Origin: Hemicentrotus pulcherrimus | Lineage: Eukaryota; Echinodermata; Echinoidea; Camarodonta; Strongylocentrotidae | Assembly (NCBI GenBank): GCA_003118195.1 | Contig: BEXV01000044.1 | Coordinates: forward strand, 222,378-286,377 | DNA: 64,000 bases | Direction: 5' to 3' | In this document: piece by piece, positions 31,665 to 43,284 of the stretch | How positions within the stretch are numbered: the stretch's first letter is position 1 | How the letters are laid out: each line of letters begins with the position of its first letter | Program-made: the position numbers and the translations under genes | Notes under the pieces: generated by a model | Seen by the model: the letters and a program-made list of their open reading frames with translations, nothing else | What the model was told of the DNA's origin: nothing | Databases searched by the model: none

Positions 31665-33060
31665 AGTTGTCCGTCATCAAAAGCTAGCCTTGTGGGGTAA
31701 AAAGCAGATGCTGCTCTGGTAGGCGTTCTTATTTTGAGCTTGTCAGTCAGTACGTCTTTGCGTAGCGTGAACAGTGGCGGATCCAAAATAAAAAAAGTGG
31801 GGTGGGGGCAAAACTCATTCTGGTATACTTTAAAGGGATTGTTGAGTTCTGTTGCAGACGGAGCTACACAAAATATTTTTTTTGGTGAAATAATGAAAAA
31901 TGAGTGTAAAATTGGAAAGAACCTACAGTCAAACGACAGAATCATCTTTGTTTGATCAAGATCGGTTCAGAGACGGCTGAAATATCCATAAAAATAACAA
32001 TTTACAATACTTGTGTACCACCACAAATATAATTTAAACCAGCCGTTGAAAGCCGTTGGATAAAACGAAACTTAGAGCCTTTTACATTGTATTTCAGCCA
32101 ATACCAATGTTGGCTTTTTTGTTGGCTTTTTCGTGTTTGTTATATTACACACAACCAGTCGGCCCATGTATTGTTATTACTAACGGTCACCGTTTTTTTG
32201 TTGAAAGTGGAGCTGAATTGGTATGATTGTATTGGCTAAATTTCACACATTTTGGCGTCTAAAATTACCTTCGAGCAATTTTATGTCCTTAAAGGGCACT
32301 AGAAATGTCATAGATAAGAAAAAGAGCAATAACCATGCACTTTGAAGGCATTAATCTGAAAACAGAACTCAACTATACCTTTAAGAATACTTTTAGAGGG
32401 AAAATACTTCTATTAATTATTATTTCTAGTTGTCTAATGGTTTAGAACCCAACAGGCAGTTAAAATGTGATCACCCAAATTCAGGAGGGGAAAGGGAAGG
32501 GTTGCTTGCCATAGATTTGGGGACGTGTGCCCCTCCCCCTCCTCCAGACAGAGAACATGCACTACTTGGTTGATGTTCGTGATCTGTCGACGCCATTAAG
32601 TACTTCATAACGAGTTTGGGATGGCATCCAAAATTATGAAAAAAATAGGTTACGTGTTTGTGATGTGCAGATGAAATTGTTAACGTCTACAATGGCGGGC
32701 AAAGGCGTAGTGACAGAGAGAGAGAGAGAGAATGAGATAGGGGGTGGTAATTTTTGTTTTGGGGTTGGTTGATAACAACCATGCGACTTGTTTTCTGATG
32801 TTGCACAACCACTCGTGATAATGTTACCCCGCCCTAAATAAACCCGCCTTATAGTTGTTTCTTTGTACGAATCAAGTGACAAAATAACAACAATGACAAA
32901 ATTACGTTGGCCCTAATATTGGGATAAGGCCTACATTCACGTTAATTAGCCAAATTTAAGTCTTTGTATTGAAGCTAATCTTGACATGGGGTATGCAAGC
33001 CTTTACGACCGTTACTTAGGGAATTGAACGACCCTATACTGTTCTCAACGTTGTTCAATA
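31665..33060. other. non-coding intergenic DNA
   Basis: CAGTGGCGGATCC at about 31772 looks like a transposon end but no matching partner end was found. A short (GA)n run is near 32714-32730. No gene recognised. Confidence 0.4.
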
Positions 33061-33076
33061 ATCATAGAAACTGTTA

Positions 33077-33080
<4 letters not shown>

Positions 33081-33108
<28 letters not shown>

Positions 33109-33117
33109 AAAAAAAAA
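33081..33117. repeat. poly-C then poly-A run
   Basis: A C-run followed directly by a long A-run. Could be a retroposon tail or simple-sequence slippage. Confidence 0.85.
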
Positions 33118-33225
33118 CACCACAAAGCTATAACAAGTAATCATCACAGAGCTCTATTATAACTGCTTGGAAATGCTGGCGTGCTAACCAGCAGGGCCTA
33201 TTCTGTCCAAAGAAATACACAAATC

Positions 33226-33340
33226 CTAGGTCTGTCCAAGCATGGACCTAAGTAACCAAATTTTAAAAGCTGCTACAAAGCTGAAGAGAATGGCAGCCAT
33301 GATATAAATGGGTCTTGCAGAAGGCGTCGGGAATCTAACG
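33226..33340 (-). CDS. candidate C-terminal exon of a membrane protein
   Basis: On the minus strand an acceptor ATTTACAG (33341-33348 on +) is followed by 115 nt that read VRFPTPSARP, then a hydrophobic helix (IYIMAAILFSFVAAFKIWLL), then RSMLGQT and a stop. This looks like a last transmembrane segment with a short basic tail. It needs two bases from an upstream exon. It is on the same strand as the membrane-protein exon at 40359-40538 and could be the 3' end of that gene, but no middle exon was found in the 7 kb between. It could equally be chance. Confidence 0.25.
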
Positions 33341-34635
33341 CTGTAAATAATGTCCTCAGAATGACCCGACTATCCACATGAATGATAGTTGTCAATTCGA
33401 TTCAAATTAACGAAGCCATCAGGACCCTAATGTAGTAAGACGTCAAGGTGTCGCGTCCAGCAGGGTCTGTATTGACAAGTGGGGTTGGTCAAGTCGTCAA
33501 TAATTAAAATTCTTCATATTGCGCATCGGCACTTGGCGTGATAGAAGATGTTTGGATCGGAACTATTGAATGTGACTTAGCATAAGATTACATTAAGTTT
33601 AGATTACACTTAGCCACCTATTGGTTAATCTCACCTCGTTATTATTTAACCATTAGTTATAGTATATACGCTATAATTATATAAACTTAACGTGGCCTAA
33701 ACCTACCCGAACCCATTACCTTCTATTTTCTGGTAAGAACTCACCCACTACAGAACAATCTCACAACATGACGGGAAATAAGAATCGGTTACTCTTTCAT
33801 TCTCCTGAAGAGTACATGCACACATCGATTAAGGGGGCTTTACCATAGAAGTTGCTGTTACTGCTTCTTGCATTTTCAAATCGTCACAGAGTGACTCAAA
33901 ATGATCAGAAAAGATGACTCTATCACACTAACACATACACACATATTATTTCAGACATCACTTGTATTCTGATTTGAACTGCATGGAAATGGGACTATAC
34001 TCTCACTCCTTCTCCAGAGAGCAACGTATGTTGAGCTGGTATACCAGCTCTCACTCCTTCGTTGGTATACCAGGAGACATTTTCAATTCATACAACCCTT
34101 TCTTCAATGAAATTAATCATGGTTGTGCCTAAGATTAACACCCCCCTTTCTTCAGAGGTAATTTATTCAAAAGTTCTACAACCACGCCTTAGTAATAAGG
34201 TCACGCGTACTTTAAAACTTGACACAATCTGTCGAACTATAACTAAGAGCCTTGTTGACATCATTATAGTCATTAGGCGCGTCGCTGACGCGTTGGCGCG
34301 TTCAACCAAATCATAATAAAGATCCAATTTAAGGAAGATTAACCAAATGCATTTTTCGTTTTACATAGTACTATTATACCGTATACGCATAGATGACAAT
34401 ACCGATAAAACTGCAATCGTCATTCAGAAAACGCGCCTCTGATCTGAAGGTGACATATTGGCATAAATTTGAAATGTAGACTGTCCTTCAAAGTGAAATG
34501 GACGAAGAAAGAAAACAAAAAACCTGCACTTGGAAGGAAAGGGATTTCTTTAGCTTCCCGCATATGAATTGTAGTCACTGATACATTTGATTGAAAAAAA
34601 ATGGATTTTAAAAGCAGTCATAAATCATGACAAAT
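33341..34635. other. non-coding DNA
   Basis: No repeat family recognised. Contains an 18-bp perfect palindrome at 34033-34050. Would be intron if the exons at 33226 and 40359 belong to one gene. Confidence 0.35.
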
Positions 34636-35480
34636 GTGGTATCATGTTGGTATGAGATTGGTACCAAGTTGGTGTCAGATATGGTAACAAGTTGGTATCT
34701 GACTGGAATCAAGTTGGTGTCAGATTGGTATCTGATTGGAATGAAGTTGGTGTTAGATTAGTATCAGATGGGGATCAGGTTAGTCTCATTGCAGATTGGT
34801 ATTAGATTGGTATCAGATTGATTTTAAGTGGTGTCATATTGGTATCTGATTCGTATCAGATTGGTATCAGATTTTTATCAGGTCGGTATCAGGTTCGTAT
34901 CAGGTTGGTGTCAATTTGGTATCAGGTTGGTCTCTGATTATTATAAGATTGGGATCAGATTGGGATCAGATTGGGATCAGGTTATTATCAGATTGGTATC
35001 AAGTTGGTATCAGATAGGTATCAAATTGCTATCAAGTTGGTGTCAGATTGGTATCTAATTAGTATCAAAGTGTGTCATATTGGTATCTGTTTGGTATCAT
35101 ATTTGTATCAGGTCGGTATCAGGCTGGTATCAGGTTGGTATCAGGTTGGTATCAAGTTGATGTCAGATTGGTATCAGATTGGTATCAGGTCGGTATCAGG
35201 TTGATTTCCGGTTGGTGTGAAGTTTGTGTCAGATTGGGATCAGGTTAGTCTCAGATTGGTATTCACTTGGTATCATATTGGTATCAAGTTGGTATAATGT
35301 TGGTGAAAGATTGGTATCTAATTTATACCAAAGTGGTGTCATATTGGTTTCAAATTGGTATAAGATTGGTATCAGGTTGGTATCAGATCGGTGTTCAGTT
35401 GGTATTGGGTCGACATCAGATTGATATTAGACTGGTCGGTATATGCTTGAAATTAATTTGGCGTCAGATTAGCATCAATG
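34636..35480. repeat. 11-bp minisatellite, about 77 units
   Basis: Consensus TTGGTATCAGA on the + strand, degenerate, running about 845 bp. Eleven is not a multiple of three and the unit has no stop in any + frame, so all three forward frames are open with an 11-residue period (like IRLVSDWYQIG). The four long open frames here are therefore artefacts. The unit length is close to one turn of B-DNA, so the motif recurs on nearly the same helix face. Confidence 0.95.
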
Positions 35481-36155
35481 ACAGAACATGGCTTCAGTAA
35501 TGAGATGCTTGTAAAAATATGTCAATGTCATAGGTATTAGTAATGTTATGAACGTTATTTTTAATGAATATATCGCTTTCACTTGTTTGTAAAAAACAAG
35601 AAGAAATCTAACAATGACTTTTGGGAAATGTTTAGCAAACTTTCGGCGAACTTGGTCTAACCCCTATGACCCCTGCTCCTACTGGTATTCATTTTATTTT
35701 CAAATTTAAATCAGGAAATTATATGTCCGAATTTTTCTGTACCACTTTTGTTTCGTATCAGGTCATATTAGATAGCTTTACATCGTTCATTAACGATGAA
35801 GTGTATTTTATTTGGAGACAATTCATAATTTGATAACATATTTACTTTTGTCCCCAAATAGTGGAAATATGCTTTCTACTGCACAAATAAATGTAATACA
35901 ATAGGCACGAAATACAGCCTAAAGATATATTTCGGCCTACAAAGGCAACTTATTATTTTTTGGTGTTAATTTGAAATCAATCATTGCTGATGAAATTCGA
36001 ATTTATTTAATACACGCAGCTCCTCTTTTCCTTGTTCCTTCCAGTCTAGTCTATTTTTGTTGTTGTTTTATTCGGTATATTTCTATTGTACCAATATTTG
36101 CAATGATCTGTTCAGAAAACGGAAGGATGCAAACAAAGTAGAGTCAAGAGATATT
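35481..36155. other. non-coding DNA
   Basis: AT-rich, nothing recognised. Confidence 0.4.
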
Positions 36156-36312
36156 GGCCCTGTTGCATAAAACTTACCATTGATGGTAACTTTGCCATCA
36201 ATGGCAACTACCATGGTAACAGGGCTCAACAGCCAATCAGAATCAAGGTTTCCATGGAAGTTACCATTGATGGCAAAGTTACCATCAATGGTAAGTTTTA
36301 TGCAACGGGGCC
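36156..36312. mobile_element. fold-back MITE, copy 1
   Basis: 157 bp that folds on itself. The left arm, GGCCCTGTTGCATAAAAC then TTACCATTGATGGTAAC, is the reverse complement of the right arm with few mismatches over about 48 bp. The middle holds ACTACCATGGTAAC and AGCCAATCAGA, a good NF-Y (CCAAT) motif. A second copy is at 52672-52826. A 3-bp ATT flanks both sides, possibly the target duplication. No coding capacity. Confidence 0.85.
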
Positions 36313-37499
36313 ATTATCTTGTTGAGAAATCAGTGTAAACAATATAATGTGAAGCACTGCTTTGTGGACGGTAACAAAGATGAGTATTGCCTTTAAATGA
36401 ACTGAGCCATAATAGGGTTCAGCTAAACACTTTTAAACGTTCCCTTTATACGGCACTCGACACCCATTTTCAGGGAACTCGGTTTCGATCTTTCCACACG
36501 CGTGGCAAATGCAGGTATTGATTTATGCGTATGCATGCGGCCCTGAATGCGCATTCGCATAATCAGAATTATCGGAGAATTATGCAAAATAGTGCCTGCA
36601 GGATATAATCTTTTAAACCCTGTTGACCAGTTTCTTTTTTCAAGGGTTTCTATTTCGTAAGATTAGTATGCTTAACATTTATGTATGAGTCATCACCCCC
36701 ACCTTACATTTACAATAGGCATCGTCCTATTTGTTTTACTATAGCGGCCTCGAAAAAAAGAGTCGAAATTAAGGGAAATGGTTTGTCAATCATGTTACCT
36801 GTGAGTGAACCTATGTCATAGAAGTTATACTTCGACGGTGTCGAGATTATCCGTATCGGCATATTGTCTACGCTTGTTGTTAAATTATAGTATTATCAGA
36901 CACTTTTTCCAATTGTGTGTTTGTTTTATGTCCTATTTACCATGTACCTATATATTACAGATATTTTGTTTATGTAAGAGAGAATAAAAGAGTTATTCTA
37001 AAGCGCATGCACAATTTTGTTGAACAGAACAAAGTTGCCAGTCGATGAAAACCCAAATTGAGTTGCTTCAAAGCTGTGACACGTTTTTACCCCTCCCCCC
37101 CTTTTTTTGGCTTTTTTTTCTTATATTAAACTCATGTAGTCGCAAACTGGAATAGTATAAAAGAATTAATGTTATTCGAATTAATATCATTTGTTTCTTT
37201 CATTTGTTAGAAGTCAACATAATTATTTAAATGTGAATATTTACACAGATTAATGGTTCCACGTCTCTTTTAATTCTATAATTTCTACATCACTGTTACC
37301 AATCTGTAATATAATGACAATTCACCATCAGCTGTCATCGAAAGAAAATAAATGTTGCACTGATGTTATACCATGCAGGCACCAATAATAATTATAATTG
37401 GTAATGTCTTTAATGCTTGTAAAATAATTCATGACACATTATACACCACCAAACGTGCGTAGAAAACGATTTCTATACACTCCTCTCATACTTTCACGT
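36313..37499. other. non-coding DNA
   Basis: AT-rich with a slightly GC-richer stretch at about 36430-36620. No exon recognised on either strand. Confidence 0.4.
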
Positions 37500-37519
37500 C
37501 GTTGCTATGCATCCCAGGT

Positions 37520-37868
37520 ATCCCTCTTTTTCCCCCTCTCTCTGTCTCTGTCTGTCTCTCTCTGTCTGTCTCCCTAACCCATTTTCTCCGCCTCTCTTTA
37601 TCACGATCTCCCTTTCTAAAGGTCCAACCCTTAATCACGGATCTCCCACCCACTCTACCCTCCTCTCTCTCTCTCTCTCTCCCTTTCTCTCTGTCTCACT
37701 GCACGTTCTTTTTTTTTTCCGTTTTTCTTTCTCTTACTCTCCCTCTCTGTAGGCTAAACCCTTATCACTCACCTCCCTCCCACTCTATACCCCCTCTCCC
37801 TTTCCCTCTCGAGTTCGCCATCTGTCTCTCTCTCTCTCACTCACTCTCTCTCTCTCTCCCACACACAC
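37520..37868. repeat. polypyrimidine tract with internal duplication
   Basis: About 350 bp that is nearly all C and T on the + strand. A sub-block around 37621-37660 (CCAACCCTTAATCAC...CCCACTCTA) recurs near 37755-37790 (CTAAACCCTTATCAC...CCCACTCTA), so a unit of about 130 bp has been duplicated. The open frames across it are low-complexity. Confidence 0.9.
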
Positions 37869-38714
37869 TCTATCTCCCCTTCGGCTTGTACGTCTAAAAT
37901 CGAACTGCTTTTTCTTAATCATGCCCAATTGTTTTGAGACAGATCTTTTTGTAAGACGGATGTGTTGCCACAATAATTTTGTATCATGCATGCGTGCTTA
38001 GTCTTGTTTAATGTCTATTTTGATTTTCTTTCATTATTCTCATCTTAATTTCTTAAGTGACTCCACATCATAGTTCTACTATAAAATTGAATTGTTAACC
38101 AATTACTACATTAAGTTAATCCTATCGTTGCAGAATAGTTTTAGAAATTGTGCACGTCTATGAATTTGTATTTTGATTCAATTTTGTCCCCAAATACTAA
38201 GTCTTCGCAAAGAGTTTACAAAAAGAAAAGTAAACAAAACAAAACAAAACAACAACAACAAAATTCGTTTTATATGCATATAGGGTAACCTTGCTTTATT
38301 TCAAAGGTAATGATAATACAATTTCGGACAGTATTTATAAAGANATATTAATGTTATGTCATAGTTATATATGTGTAGGTCTAACGCAACAAAATTCCCT
38401 TCTTTTGATCGCTCAATCTTATTCAGATTAAATTGCACCCCTTCCCCAAACAAAATAGCAACACCTCTGGCATTTGACGATTTATTGCTGAAAAAACAAT
38501 TATCTCCCCAAAATCGTTTTAAAAAATGAAAATCTTGATGAAATATATAGATTAAGATGATGTAATGGTGATCAGACTTTGGGTAAGAAAATAAAATCTT
38601 CCCATTAGTTTTAAGACATGGACCAAAACGTCTACATGCAAATAACAGTTGAAAAAATACTCCAGTTTCTGAAAGTAAAATGTTTAAAAAATAAACCTCA
38701 AACGGATATGATTA
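37869..38714. other. non-coding DNA with a local direct repeat
   Basis: AT-rich. About 38197-38260 (AGTTTACAAAAAGAAAAGTAA and an AAAAC run) resembles 38928-38975, a diverged direct repeat about 730 bp away. One undetermined base at 38344. Confidence 0.45.
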
Positions 38715-38853
38715 TAAATTTATTATGATTTTGATGACTCCAGACCCTTGCAGTGCACACCAATACTTACATGTTACATGATCAACTGTTTCTGATCTTT
38801 TCCACACATTTTCTTTCATGATGCAATCGCATTACCAGTACTAAAGTTTAGCT
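38715..38853 (-). mobile_element. partial second copy of the TTAA-flanked element
   Basis: Read on the minus strand it matches the first part of the element at 42152-42542, sharing TTTAGTACTGGTAATGCGAT and, further in, GGAGTCATCAAAATCATAAT; roughly 90 percent identical by eye. Only the first 140 bp are present and the outermost end is diverged. Confidence 0.75.
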
Positions 38854-40352
38854 TGTAATTATACTTATACAAAGTATGACTAAAATGTACAAAATTTAAA
38901 TATCATCATACTTTTTACTTCACCAAGAGTGTACAAAAAGAAGAGTAAGGAAAACAAAACAACAAAAATAACATTCATTTTCTGATTTAATCATTAAATT
39001 CAACAGATAACCATCAATAATTAAATAATGCTATATAACCCTATACATGCTTGTAATGTATTTCTCTCTTCACCTTTAACACCCACGCTGTGACTGCTTG
39101 CTGAGACCTATGTAGGCCCTGTATACTGCTTATTGTTGTTATTGTTTTTTTTTTTTATAAATCAGGCTGGCTGATGCACTCTTTAAAATTCTTGCCATGT
39201 TTAAAAATGCAACCAATAAGCTTTCAAAAATTATACTTCATTTTCCTTAAGAAATGATTTACTGAGAATACGTTGTCTTTTACTTTATGTAAACTCTGGC
39301 ATTTTAAATGTTCTGGTTATGGTCAATTCCATCGTAACGGACATGACATTCAGACCTATTTTCAGTTTCTTTAGATAGTTTTCAACAAAATTAATTTTAA
39401 TTAGCAAATCAAACACAATAATTGTAGGACACATTACCCAGCAAATTGCAAAGCATTTCACTTAAAAGCGAAAAAGAAAATGCACACTTTCTAACCGTAA
39501 CGAACATGACACAAAATGAACAAGGATTTTTTTATCCCCGATTTTGTCAATTTTCATGAAATTTGCCCTTTTGCGGTTTCTAAAAGGATAGTAATGTTTC
39601 ATGATTACAAGCTGAGTTGAATATCCGTTTGAAGTATTATCATATGCCTACATACATGTTAATGGTTTTAGTTCACAGAATCACAGTCCTAGCCTTGACT
39701 TCAATTTGTTTTCTTAATCTTCTTCATCATCGTCATCTGCTATATTTTGACCGGCATTTTTATAGAAGCTCTCTCTTGTCTTAATGATAGAATGATAATA
39801 ACGATGTTTTCCATAGCGCCGTTTTCCGCCCAGGAGGCGATCATGGCTTCAAAATATAGTACATAATTATACCCCGCATACTAAGAGTCTTGCAATCTGA
39901 TTGGTCTAAACGAGGTCACATGATCATTGATAGATAAGTACTATCTCCCTGCGATAGGACTTTTGTACAGTAATTTTTTGCTGCTGCCCCACTTGCCCAT
40001 GGATTAAGCGTAGCAAAGTAGGTTACGCAAATTGTCAATGTCAAAGTCAAATGAGCGCGCAAAGTATGCGTGTTGTGTTTTGTAAAATCTAGCTGAAGCT
40101 AGACTGAATCTGTAGAATCAGTTCTTTTAATTATGTAAAATGCACCTTAAATAGACCTTTACTGCCGATGTGGGATATAAAACAATATTAGCCTCCTTTA
40201 CTCGGGCAATGGATAAAAACTATCATCGCCGAGGTGATCTTGGGGTTACTATCATCCAGAGCCGCAAGGGTAATATTTGAAACCATTATCCTCCTAGTTG
40301 GTTAATATTTGCTTATTATCATCAACATCATCATCACTTCCTCATCACAACA
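38854..40352. other. non-coding DNA, possible unclassified repeat
   Basis: 39870-40290 is GC-richer and includes GCAATCTGATTGGTCTAAAC and GGTTACTATCATCC; it has the look of an interspersed repeat, but no ends were found. If the 40359-40538 exon is real, this is its first intron. Confidence 0.3.
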
Positions 40353-40358
40353 ACTAAC

Positions 40359-40538
40359 CTGGAATCCCAAGATGACATCAGGAATGAAGTACCAGGCCAG
40401 ACCAAACGCAGAGGTAGCCAGGAAGTCCACAAAAAGCCAGGTGTCACGCCCTCTAGAACAACCAATCAGGAAAGCCAGAACCAGGAGGCTAACGCTCACC
40501 AGGACAGGGGTGTCGATAGATGCAATATCCACAGCCAT
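40359..40538 (-). CDS. first coding exon of a small membrane protein
   Basis: Minus strand: ATG at 40538-40536 in a strong context (A at -3, G at +4), 60 codons exactly (phase 0), ending TTCCAG before a donor GTTAGT (40358-40353). It reads MAVDIASIDTPV, a hydrophobic segment LVSVSLLVLAFLIG, a charged loop CSRGRDTW, then a second hydrophobic segment LFVDFLATSAFGLAWYFIPD and VILGFQ. The helix-loop-helix pattern with RGRDTW and FGLAWYFIPD recalls small four-helix membrane proteins of unknown function, but I cannot name a family. The rest of the gene is not identified. Codon use and splice context make a real exon likely. Confidence 0.6.
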
Positions 40539-40751
40539 CTTTTTTTTACTTTGAGTGCTGGGGAAGTGGGGGAACAACAAAAAGGAATAGGCCTAGATCT
40601 ACATGTTTCTAAAGAGGCAGATCTCAGGCATTGATCAAAGATCTTAGCTAAACATTCAAAGATCCTTTTGACCTGAGTGACAATGGCAAATGTGTAAATA
40701 CTTAAAAGTTATAGAAGAATAAGGAGTCTAAAAAGTATGTTTATGACGGCT

Positions 40752-41555
40752 NNNNNNNNNNNNNNNNNNNNNNNNNNNNNNNNNNNNNNNNNNNNNNNNN
40801 NNNNNNNNNNNNNNNNNNNNNNNNNNNNNNNNNNNNNNNNNNNNNNNNNNNNNNNNNNNNNNNNNNNNNNNNNNNNNNNNNNNNNNNNNNNNNNNNNNNN
40901 NNNNNNNNNNNNNNNNNNNNNNNNNNNNNNNNNNNNNNNNNNNNNNNNNNNNNNNNNNNNNNNNNNNNNNNNNNNNNNNNNNNNNNNNNNNNNNNNNNNN
41001 NNNNNNNNNNNNNNNNNNNNNNNNNNNNNNNNNNNNNNNNNNNNNNNNNNNNNNNNNNNNNNNNNNNNNNNNNNNNNNNNNNNNNNNNNNNNNNNNNNNN
41101 NNNNNNNNNNNNNNNNNNNNNNNNNNNNNNNNNNNNNNNNNNNNNNNNNNNNNNNNNNNNNNNNNNNNNNNNNNNNNNNNNNNNNNNNNNNNNNNNNNNN
41201 NNNNNNNNNNNNNNNNNNNNNNNNNNNNNNNNNNNNNNNNNNNNNNNNNNNNNNNNNNNNNNNNNNNNNNNNNNNNNNNNNNNNNNNNNNNNNNNNNNNN
41301 NNNNNNNNNNNNNNNNNNNNNNNNNNNNNNNNNNNNNNNNNNNNNNNNNNNNNNNNNNNNNNNNNNNNNNNNNNNNNNNNNNNNNNNNNNNNNNNNNNNN
41401 NNNNNNNNNNNNNNNNNNNNNNNNNNNNNNNNNNNNNNNNNNNNNNNNNNNNNNNNNNNNNNNNNNNNNNNNNNNNNNNNNNNNNNNNNNNNNNNNNNNN
41501 NNNNNNNNNNNNNNNNNNNNNNNNNNNNNNNNNNNNNNNNNNNNNNNNNNNNNNN
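40752..41555. other. assembly gap
   Basis: 804 undetermined bases, followed by a run of 17 C. The open frames spanning it have no meaning. It lies beside a tandem duplication, so gap length and local structure are uncertain. Confidence 1.
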
Positions 41556-41599
41556 CCCCCCCCCCCCCCCCCTTAGCCCCGGATTCCCCTCTGAACTCT

Positions 41600-42775
41600 A
41601 TTTTCGTCGACTGCCAAAGGAGGCATGAGACTGATAATGTAGGTCGATCTCGTGAACCCTCACTCAACGCGCAAATGATTGCGGATCTATTGTGTTAACT
41701 GCGCGCATTTATGTGATGGATTATTGGAAGTAGTGCCGGTACGGTATAATGATTTCATAGAGTAGATCTATATAATCTCTATGAATGATTTTCGGTTTGC
41801 AAAAATGGTGCATATAAATTTAGGATCACCCCGGAGGATTACTACCAACTTTAGCGATAAAAATGATCTCTAAAGCATCGCAACCAGTTAATTTATATAG
41901 GGGAAAGAATTAGTAGGCCTTTCGATATGCTTAAGGCCCATGACCTATCAAGTTATCAATATAAAACTACACACATTCATATCTAGGCATCACCAACTAA
42001 ATGAAGCTTTTCGACATCTGCATAATAGGCTAGCTAGAGCAAGAGACTGAAAAATGTTGGTCGATCTCGTGAACACTCAGCTAAACGCGCAACTGATTGC
42101 GGATCTATTGTGTTAGTTGCGCGCATACATGTAGGCCTATGATTGTGATGAATTAAAGATAAACTTTAGTACTGGTAATGCGATTGCATTGTGAAAGAAA
42201 AGGTGTGTAAAGGATCAGAAAGAGTTGATCATGTAGCATGTAAGTATTGGTTTGCACTGCAAGGTTCTGGAGTCATCAAAATCATAATAAATTTGACCGA
42301 GTCTATAACAAGCACTGTACACAGAAAGCTATATAGGGACAACACACATGGTGTCGGGGCTGGTACTACCTTGATTTCCTTGTCTTACTATGCTCATTAC
42401 TCAGCCAGTATACATTTTCTTCCAAAATTGTTTGGCACATGTCATTTATTTGTAATCTTGAACATTCAGTGCAAGTTTCGTTTGGTTCTGTGAGAATTCA
42501 TTTTTTTTTTTTTTTTTACCAGAACTCAAGTTTATCTTTAATGGCAGTATAGTTCTGGTATAATGACTTTCGGTTTGCAAAATGGTGCAAGTTAAACTTA
42601 GGACTATTCCCAGGTTAACTTAAACAATCGGATCTAGTATCGCAACCAGTTAATATTTATAGGGAATGACTTAGTAGGCCCTTCTACAATTATGTCTAAG
42701 GCCCAAGACCTATCATTACTGATAGAAATTACACAATATCATTAGGCATCATCCCTGATTCAACTATTATTATGC
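41600..42775. repeat. adjacent segmental tandem duplication
   Basis: Copy A (about 41600-42006) and copy B (about 42007-42775) are direct repeats. Shared strings include GGTCGATCTCGTGAAC, GATTGCGGATCTATTGTGTT, TTCGGTTTGCAAAA and CGCAACCAGTTAAT in the same order. Copy B is longer because of the insertion at 42152-42542. Without it B is about 380 bp against about 407 bp for A. Confidence 0.85.
42152..42542 (+). mobile_element. TTAA-flanked MITE inserted in duplication copy B
   Basis: Ends are inverted repeats: the left arm TTAAAGATAAACTT continues to GTACTGGTAA, and the right arm TTACCAGAACTCAAGTTTAT continues to CTTTAA. TTAA lies at both outer ends. Copy A of the surrounding duplication has the empty site (GATGGATTATTGG against GATGAATTAA...TTAATGG), which fixes the insertion boundaries. 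A T-run precedes the right arm. TTAA targeting suggests a piggyBac-type mover, though the tips are not the usual CCC. Confidence 0.8.
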
Positions 42776-43239
42776 TGATATATAAACCACAGCAGCATAG
42801 CTGCTATATAAAATATAAGGGCTGACTCCCACTGTGTAAATATTTGACAACTGAGTGACTAATAATATGACTGTTGAGGTCAAAGATCATAAAGCAGTAC
42901 TAGTAGCAGCCTAGGCTTCAGTTTCCATCTTGCAAATCTGTGTAAAAATGCAACCAATCCTTGAACTTTGATGCTTAAATTTATGCCGTGGAGTTCAATA
43001 TCAATTTCAAAATAGCATTGCCAAAAGTTGAAATATAAAATTTCTGAAAACTTCTAAAGTTCAATCGTGGGTTGAACCGTGAGTTTTTGTGGGCATACCA
43101 TGCTCAGGCTGTCAGGAGGGAGGGGTGTTTTCCGGGGGTTGGTGCAGGCTAGGCAGTGGCTATGTATATATATATATATATATATATCCAGTTTACCAAT
43201 TTCCATATCGGAATCAAACAGTTGATCAATAACCAAAAA

Positions 43240-43284
<45 letters not shown>

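Noticed and set aside
31772..32560. Second hAT-like element starting CAGTGGCGGATCC
   Set aside because: No inverted partner end or target-site duplication could be found.
34636..35480. CRISPR-like array
   Set aside because: Units are 11 bp without unique spacers, and the genome is animal.
34828..35500. Four overlapping open frames rich in Val, Ser, Trp and Tyr
   Set aside because: They are translations of the 11-bp minisatellite, which has no stop in any forward frame.
37502..37897. 131-codon Leu/Ser/Pro-rich frame
   Set aside because: Low-complexity polypyrimidine tract.
40737..41667. Two long open frames across the gap
   Set aside because: They consist of undetermined bases.
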